Shown: piece by piece, positions 58,229 to 64,000 of the stretch
Layout: the number at the start of each line of letters is the position of its first letter
How positions within the stretch are numbered: position 1 is the stretch's first letter
Assembly (NCBI GenBank): GCA_947311845.1
Contig: CAMZMU010000013.1
Coordinates: forward strand, 1,235,027-1,299,026
Source: Poa pratensis
Lineage: Eukaryota; Streptophyta; Magnoliopsida; Poales; Poaceae
Length of the DNA stretch: 64,000 nucleotides
Direction: 5' to 3'
Translations under genes and position numbers: made by a program
Notes under the pieces: model-generated
Told to the model about the DNA's origin: nothing
The model's database searches: none
The model's input: only the letters and a program-made list of their open reading frames with translations

Positions 58229-58305
58229 ATAGAACTTAGAAGTTAAGCGTGATTGGGTTGGAGCAATCTGAGAATGGGTGACCGGAAGTCATCATTTGAG
58301 ATATG
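58229..58305 (+). repeat. 5S rRNA-derived segment
   Basis: AGAACTTAGAAGTTAAGCGTG, then TTGGG, GAG and ATGGGTGACC in the right order and spacing match positions of about 45-110 of plant 5S rRNA, with mismatches mainly in the loop parts. This covers the internal Pol III promoter (A box, intermediate element, C box). The 5' third of 5S is not recognisable and the structure is unlikely to fold as a working rRNA, so it is not a 5S gene. Confidence 0.7.
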
Positions 58306-58823
58306 CTTAGAGTGTTTAAAATGTTCAAAAATTTCAAATATTTAGGATTTTCCAAATTATTTCATTTTCTGAATTTTTCTGATTTTTTTTATTTTTTGGA
58401 TTTTTTTTTGAATTTTTTAAAAATCTCAGATCTAGATCTGGCCGCCCTTTTTTTTAAATTTTAAAAAAATTATGTGGCACACCAGGGTAGGGGTGCGCCA
58501 CAGAATTGTTGTTTTATGTGGCGCATCTGGGGGTGCGACACAGAATTGTTGTTTTCTGTGGTGCATCTGGGGGTGCGCCACAGAAATAATATTTTTGTGG
58601 CGAGAATTCTGTGGCGCACCCACCATGCGCCACAGAATGCAAAAAGGGTGCGCCACAGAAAGGCTATTTCCTAGTAGTGTTTGATCATTGCCTACATGTT
58701 CAAGTTTGGAATTGTGACATGTATCTACTCAGGTTTGTCACTTGATTGCCTTAACTTTTCTTCTATCAATAACTAATACAGTAAAGAAGAACCGGACCTA
58801 CTATATGAAGTTAATCTACCTAA

Positions 58824-60230
58824 GAGCATCTCCAACCATGGTTGCCAAAGGCTCCGCAAACGTCCGGGCGGACAGCCCGGACAGGGTTTGGCCCAAAAAA
58901 GGCCACCCAACCGCACCCCTCAAAGTCAGCCCATACGCCGGGCTGACCGGCACACCCCAAACCCAGCCCATATGTGGGGATGGTTTGGCGCATCCGGGCC
59001 GTGGTCGCTGACAGCGCGGACCTACCCATTTTCACCATAAATCGGCCGGAACCCTTACCCAGCTAGTAGATATTTTTCACAATCCGCTGGCTCCTTCTCC
59101 TAGCTCCGCCCTTGACCTTACTCCGGCCCCGCCGCCCCTCCATTTCGGTCGCCCGCACCCCCGCCGTCGTCCGCACTTGCTCGCGAACCTTCCACCACCA
59201 TATTTCCGCCGTAGCAGAGCTCCGTTGCGGCCGCATTTCGACGGATTTGGCCGTATTTCCAACGAGCATTTCCGCCGCCGCCTCCGCCTCTTCCGCAGCA
59301 AGGTGTCGATCTTCCACGGCTGCTCTGCACGCCCGGCTAACCGATCTATAAGTTCGTCGGAACCCAAGCTTGCCCAGCGTCGTCGGTCATTTTCCATTCC
59401 GCCGCCCGTCTCCGCCCACCGGTCTCCGACACCATGGTTTCCTGGGACACGAAAGATGACTCGACAGGCTCCTTCCATCTATACAGGGAGGCCACCTCCT
59501 CTGACTCCACCACGGTATGTCCTAGGTTTTGCTCACATTTTGAGTTTACCCCCAAATTGTGCAATGGGAGGGGAATTGAGTAGCATTTTGTTGAATTGTA
59601 GGATTCAAAAGCATGTCATTGCAATGTCCATGGTGTGATATCCGAGTTGAACGAGTCCCTCCGAGGCAAGATGCGCATATTGGAGGATTTGAACTTCACA
59701 ATTGAGGAAAAAAGGAAGATCAAACAAAAGTTCGAAGAAGTTCATGATACAAACCGGAAGTTGGAGAAGAAAATAAAGGAGATTGAAGAAGAGAAGAAGA
59801 AGAAGAAGATTGAAGAAGAGAAGAAGAGGATAGAAGAAGAGCTTCGAGGAAGAGAAGATGAAAATGGAGTTGCATCTCGCCGACGTTGTCGATGATTGCA
59901 AAAGCAAGACGGATGCAACTCGGACGAAAATGAAGAAGATAAAGAAATATGTCATCGAGAAGGAGATGCATCTCCATTATGCATTGGGAGCTATAGTTAT
60001 TTTAGTGATAATTATAGTTGCTATGTATGGTGTTTCTTTGTGCACTAGATAGAATTTGCACAATGGAAACGTAGCTGCATGGACTGCATGTATTTGAGGA
60101 GGCAAATATGAGGTTTATGATTGTAGTACACCAATTATGGTGGTTGCCCGGTCACTGTCCGCGGACACTTCCGGACGTGTCCGTGGAGAGTTTGGGGGCC
60201 GATTTTGGGGGTTGTGGTTGGAGATGCTCT
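58824..60230. mobile_element. PIF/Harbinger-like non-autonomous element (1.4 kb)
   Basis: Terminal inverted repeats GAGCATCTCCAACCA at both ends and a TAA target duplication (58,821-58,823 and 60,231-60,233). The ends are followed by GTCCGGGCGGAC-type subterminal GC repeats. No transposase frame is seen; the interior carries captured exon-like sequence. Confidence 0.78.
59430..59895 (+). pseudogene. Captured gene fragment with coiled coil inside the Harbinger-like element
   Basis: A first exon-like piece starts at about 59,432 (MVSWDTKDDSTGSFHLYREA, a Ser/Thr/Asp-rich start) and ends at a GTATGT donor near 59,514. After an acceptor-like TTGTAG near 59,602 comes a second piece (59,635-59,895) with ISELNESLRGKMRILEDLNF and then a strong Glu/Lys coiled coil (KIKEIEEEKKKKK, IEEELRGRED). 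Between them the frame is not clean. A hydrophobic stretch near 59,985-60,040 (AIVILVIIIVAMYGV) could be a C-terminal membrane anchor in a shifted frame. Identity and function unknown. Confidence 0.5.
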
Positions 60231-60233
60231 AAG

Positions 60234-60614
60234 ATGGTAGCACAAGTTACACAATTTATTTGTGCATTATGTCCACTGTCGTGCCCCCTTAGAACATCCC
60301 CCGTATGTGGTCCACCTTACAACGCGTGGGACATCGAGACCTCTTTACGAAGGCGTGTGCACGTCTGGAAGAGGTGGCGAGGGACATTTTTTCGCATCAT
60401 GGATGGCCGCTTGATCGCCGGATTGGACCTCCATAGGCCGTCGAGATTGTCCATGACATAGGCGTTTTACATTATTCTTGCTGATTGTAACTCGTCTATT
60501 GCTGCACAACTTTTTTACTTTCTCCGTTGGATTGCGGCTGTGTGCATTCTTGATGCAGAGGCCGGGTGTAATACTTAAACTTTTGAGTAATAAAGCCCTT
60601 TATCTAAAAAAAAA
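60234..60614 (+). mobile_element. LINE 3' tail, 5'-truncated copy
   Basis: GATGCAGAGGCCGGGTGTAA, then GAGTAATAAAGCCC and a short A run at 60,605-60,613 match what I know as the 3' end of Triticeae RIX LINEs. The upstream 350 bp (VWKRWRGTFFRIMDGRL in one frame) may be the end of the LINE ORF2. The rest is missing. Confidence 0.5.
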
Positions 60615-61659
60615 GAACATGTCAGATGACTTGATGGATGATGCAGGATACCTAAATCGAGGATGGTTATCTATGCTGATGGTCATTCATTTCTTTGTAA
60701 CATGGAAAATGTGTTTTTTTATGATTTGTCCGCCTTCCAATCAAATGATGGCTTTAACTGATCTAAATACCTTTGACTGCGCTGTCAAGGATGAGAAAAG
60801 AGAGAAAAAAATGTGAAGCTTTGCCCCAAGTTTTCTTACAAAATTGGTCCTGTATATCTTTACTGTGATAAGTAAATTCAAGGATGTGGTCGAGGGTTAT
60901 CTTCAATTTTTTCTTCCTGCAGGCAGTGTTTGAGGGTTCCCGTAGACAGTTGCGGCTCCCCGTGAACAGTCAACAACAAGCAATGTATCCACCATCTGCA
61001 TGTTTATCAGAACTCACCACAAGTTCCACAAATACAGTGTTACCTTCATGGAATTTACTAACTTGGAAGTATATATTATCTTTATAGAATTATTACTTCC
61101 AACAAGTACTGATATTTTGGAAGTCAGAGCCATAGCTAAACTGCATATCCTAGTAACCAAACCACTGGTCAGTTTTTCCATTAAATCTTCAGTACATAAG
61201 ATCACCAAAAAAAAACTCATGTTGTTGCTTCCTCATCGTCCGCAATAATAATTTTTATATGCACCAAAAATAAATGTCAGAGAGGCAGAATACGAAGGCA
61301 TACAGAAGCATATAGTTTTACAGGGCCATCACAGACCTGAGGCTAGCAGGTCTGTTGTTGCATGTTGTATTATTGTATTAGCAAGCATCCCTACTGGAAA
61401 TATGTGAATTCATCGATTACATTATAAGAATCAATAACTTTTGTTATGCGTTATCACGTTTTGTACTTCAAACACAAGTCATGATCAACCTCATCAGTAA
61501 CTGATAAGGAATCAAAACAGAAGAATATAAGCACATGCTAATAGAATAAAGGGACAACAAAGCCTTTTTCCTATTACTCTATACAACATGTAACATTCTC
61601 AGTAACTGATATAATACAAACAATATTGTCAATGTCGCATATTATCATGGTGAGAAGCA
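60615..61659. other. Intergenic, no gene recognised
   Basis: AT-rich spacer between the LINE tail and the next LINE. I see no supported frame or repeat. Confidence 0.5.
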
Positions 61660-64000
61660 AGTGAGGATCGAACGGCCAAGGTTGGGTTGAGGTCGAACAA
61701 TTGGGAGGGGAGATGGGCGACGTGGAAGGCGACACGGAGGGCGACGCGAGCGCCGGCCCTCCGTCCACGCCGAGCCTGCGCTCGCGGCCTTCCCTGAGCG
61801 GCGAAGGGCTCCGGGGCAGGTTTTGGGAGGCGGAACCATGGCCGCCGGAGGAGCTAGACATGCGCAGCGACGAGGACGAGCGGGAGGTGCCGCCCAGGCC
61901 GACGGCAACGCTGGGCGATTTCCTGGCGGTGGCACAGCACCGACGCTCGCCGAGGTCGGGCGGGGAACGCCGGCCCTTCGCTCCAGGTGGGTGCGGTTCA
62001 CGCTTCCGCTCGGGGAGCGGCAGTGCCCGCCTGGCGCCACGGCGGCCGCGGAGCGAGCCATCGCAGCTTCAAGCACGGCCGTGCGATTCTTCGCCATCGG
62101 TAAGAATTCCTGCCCCTGCCAAGCTTCTCACCCGCCGGCCGGTGGCCGTGACTTTGCCCGGAGTACCGGAGACGCCGCCGCCGCCGGCGACGAGGGAGAC
62201 GGAGGATGACCTAGGGTTCGCCTCAGCCCCTACCTGGGCCGTGCCGCTAGATGGGCCGGCCCTGCTACCCTTTGTGGAGGAGGGCCAGAAGTTGGGCCAG
62301 GACGATGCTGTGGGCCTGGGGGCTGGCGCATTGCGCTGCTGGGCTCCAGCCTCTGCCTTTGTGGAGTCCCAGCCCACCCGCGAGCTAGGGTTTGGCCCGG
62401 CTGCGAGTGCCTTATGGTGGTGGATACCCCGGGGCTGCCGTGACCTTTTGTTAGGTTTCCCTGCTTCCGTCGAAGACGTGCGGCGACGCGGCGCATCGGT
62501 GAAATCCATCCACCTCACACCTCCCCCGCCGCCCCTCTCCTCTTCCTTTGCGCAGGTCGTGCAGATGGACCGGCCGCGCTCAGCAGGGACGGGCGTCGGG
62601 GCGACCAACGGCGCGGGCAACCGCAGGCATCAGGCTGGCCCCAACCGCGGCGGCGCTCACCGCCAACCCGCGGCCGCCAACCCGCCGGCCAACCCGCAGG
62701 CCCCCCGCGCTCCTAACCCTCCACCGGTGCAGCCGCACTGGCTCCTCGAAAGAGAGAGGAAGCGCGAGACTAAGAGGCTCGTGGAGGAGTTAGCCCTGGC
62801 CGGTGCTCCGGCACCGGTGGCTGCGGCTCTTCCGCTGCGGCGTTGGGCGGTGGCCGTGATCTGGCGCGAGCTGCCGGGAAGGCCCCAGTCCCGCCCGCTC
62901 GCAGGCCACCACCTGCTCGGCCCTCTTCCTCGACGCCGGTCTCGGGCTCGGGTGGTCCGAGCGCTTCCCCGGCGGAATGCTTCAAGTGCGGCCTGACTGG
63001 CCACTTCCAGTCGGCCTGCCGCTTCACCCCGGACCACGCTGACCTGCACCTCATGGGGCAGGCCATCCCGGGAGAGGGGTTCTTCTACCTTGACTTCGAG
63101 GAGAGCGAGTCAGAGCAAGAGGAGGACACCAACGAAGCCATCATCTCCTCTGCGGGACAAGGGCTTCTGATCCCCGCCTTGGAGGCGGAGCTGCGCCATC
63201 TGGTGGAGGGTTCTTGGGACTGGAGGGTGCGGGAGGTTGCCCCCCTCCAGTTCTCAGTGTGCTTCCCCTCCCGGGACCTCCTCAAGATGAGCGTGCGGAG
63301 TGGCAGGCTCTTCCTGCCCCTCAACAATCTGGAGGCTGCCATCCGGCTCGCGGATGCTGATCCGGCGCCGGCTGTGGTCCTTCAAGAGGCATGGGTGACG
63401 ATCACGGGCCTGCCCAAGCGCATGCGGAAGGTGTCGCGGCTCATGGCCGGGATGCGCATGCTTGGGCGACCCCTGGAGGTGGACACTCGCACCCTCGCCA
63501 ACCGCCTCCCGGTGCGGATGCGCATGGCATGCCGCAACCCGGCCAAGCTCAACGGGCGTGCCGAAATCTTCCACAAGAACGAGGGGTTCAACGTGGGAGT
63601 CCGGGTTGACCAACCGGGGGCGAGCTCTTCCGCCCCACCACCACCGCAGCCTCCAGCTAACCACGACAGCTCCGCGAGGACAGCCTCAACGAGGAGTGGA
63701 GGCTGGCGAGCGAGAAGGACCAGCAGGCCTACGGGGCTGCGCCGCAGGCCGGTTCGACAAGCACCACGCTCTCCGACGCGGCTGCTGCCGGGGGTCAGCA
63801 CAAGACCGCCTCGGCCTCGGCCAGTGCCGCCATCAAGGATGGGCCCATGGTGCCGCTGGTTGGTGACCAGTGCGGCTCCAACTTGAAGGGGGCTAGGGCG
63901 TGGCCCCCTTCTCTTTCTGTCATCGAGCGCCAGCGGGCGGCCTCGACCTCCATTGAGACGGTGGTGATGGATGTGGTGCCACCACCTCCTTCACCCCGTG
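61660..64000 (+). mobile_element. LINE retrotransposon, 5' part, running off the window
   Basis: The base composition changes abruptly at about 61,660 from AT-rich to strongly GC-rich, and a gag-like ORF1 follows. ORF2 (endonuclease and RT) would lie beyond the right edge. The 5' UTR-like leader includes an open frame of 431 codons (61,701-62,996) that is Pro/Arg-rich. The exact 5' end and target duplication cannot be set. Confidence 0.65.
62567..64000 (+). pseudogene. LINE ORF1 (gag-like, CCHC zinc knuckle), partial
   Basis: A likely start at 62,567 (MDRPRSAGTGVG) leads into a basic Pro/Asn-rich region and a helix (LLERERKRETKRLVEELALA). The frame then shifts near 62,840. The next frame has CFKCGLTGHFQSAC, one CCHC zinc knuckle (about 62,979-63,020). 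An acidic stretch (FEESESEQEEDT) and an RRM/DUF4283-like domain follow (FSVCFPSRDLLKMSV, VTITGLPKRMRKVSRL, FHKNEGFNVGVRV). A second shift lies near 63,670, after which a frame starting DSLNEEWRLASEKDQQ stays open to the edge. ORF1 proteins bind the LINE RNA. The zinc knuckle is usually C-terminal in L1-type plant ORF1; here it precedes the RRM-like part. Confidence 0.75.

Larger units (their letters stand above)
57257..58679. mobile_element. Non-autonomous CACTA (1.4 kb)
   Basis: The ends CACTACCAGGAAACTGCC and, inward from the right, CACTACTAGGAAATAGCC carry target duplications TTT (57,254-57,256 and 58,680-58,682). Dense subterminal repeats TGTGGCGCAC / GTGCGCCACAGAAAT occur in both orientations at 57,290-57,590 and 58,470-58,660. 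The middle is AT-rich and contains a 5S rRNA-like segment. No transposase is present. Its terminal repeat family differs from the two other CACTAs in the window. Confidence 0.9.

Noticed and set aside
58185..58310. A functional 5S rRNA gene
   Set aside because: The 5' third is not recognisable and several paired positions differ, so only a derived segment is supported.

Overview
The window looks like nuclear DNA from a large-genome grass, most likely Triticeae (wheat, Aegilops, barley or rye). It is mostly nested transposable elements: long-LTR Ty3/Gypsy, CACTA, Helitron, Stowaway and PIF/Harbinger elements, LINEs and an Au-like SINE. One host gene is clearly intact (a macro-domain protein) and one host gene is damaged (plantacyanin). 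Family names come from reading motifs and termini by eye; no database was searched.

Positions 1-21,131 form a four-layer nest. A MITE fragment (21,047-21,131) was hit by a Gypsy element whose LTR occupies 17,728-21,046. Inside that LTR sits a second Gypsy element on the minus strand (1-17,727), with gag, protease, RT, RNase H and integrase all frameshifted and an extra acidic ORF between PBS and gag. Its 5' LTR holds a 6.4 kb Helitron (8,557-14,989) with a Rep HUH fragment and an RPA-like OB-fold gene piece.

Positions 21,789-32,726 hold a 3.6 kb duplicated module, present once as free genomic sequence (21,789-25,371) and once inside a 4.7 kb CACTA transposon (28,044-32,726, TSD ATA). The module is a divergent gene pair. 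The minus-strand gene encodes a truncated DEDD 3'-5' exonuclease-like domain fused to a tail rich in WG/GW motifs. The plus-strand gene is B3-like. The free copy carries nonsense and frameshift lesions; the CACTA copy is open in both genes. This is the most interesting part of the window.

Positions 33,309-46,681 are a Copia LTR fragment followed by a 13.1 kb CACTA element (33,576-46,678, TSD ATT). It carries a tnp2-type transposase with DUF4218- and DUF4216-like regions and a second ORF with a Ptta/En-Spm region, a DUF8039-like region and a Ulp1 (C48) protease-like end. Both ORFs are damaged. It also has two small acidic ORFs and several repeat arrays.

Positions 46,682-57,256 are the gene-containing part: a plantacyanin pseudogene with two single-base lesions (47,292-47,780), a Stowaway MITE, then the seven-exon macro-domain gene (50,667-52,947), with a Helitron-like 3' end 28 bp after its stop codon.

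Positions 57,257-64,000 hold a 1.4 kb non-autonomous CACTA (TSD TTT) carrying a 5S rRNA-like segment and a 39-bp perfect inverted repeat, then a 1.4 kb Harbinger-like element (TSD TAA), a LINE 3' tail, and the 5' part of another LINE whose ORF1 has a CCHC knuckle and runs off the right edge.
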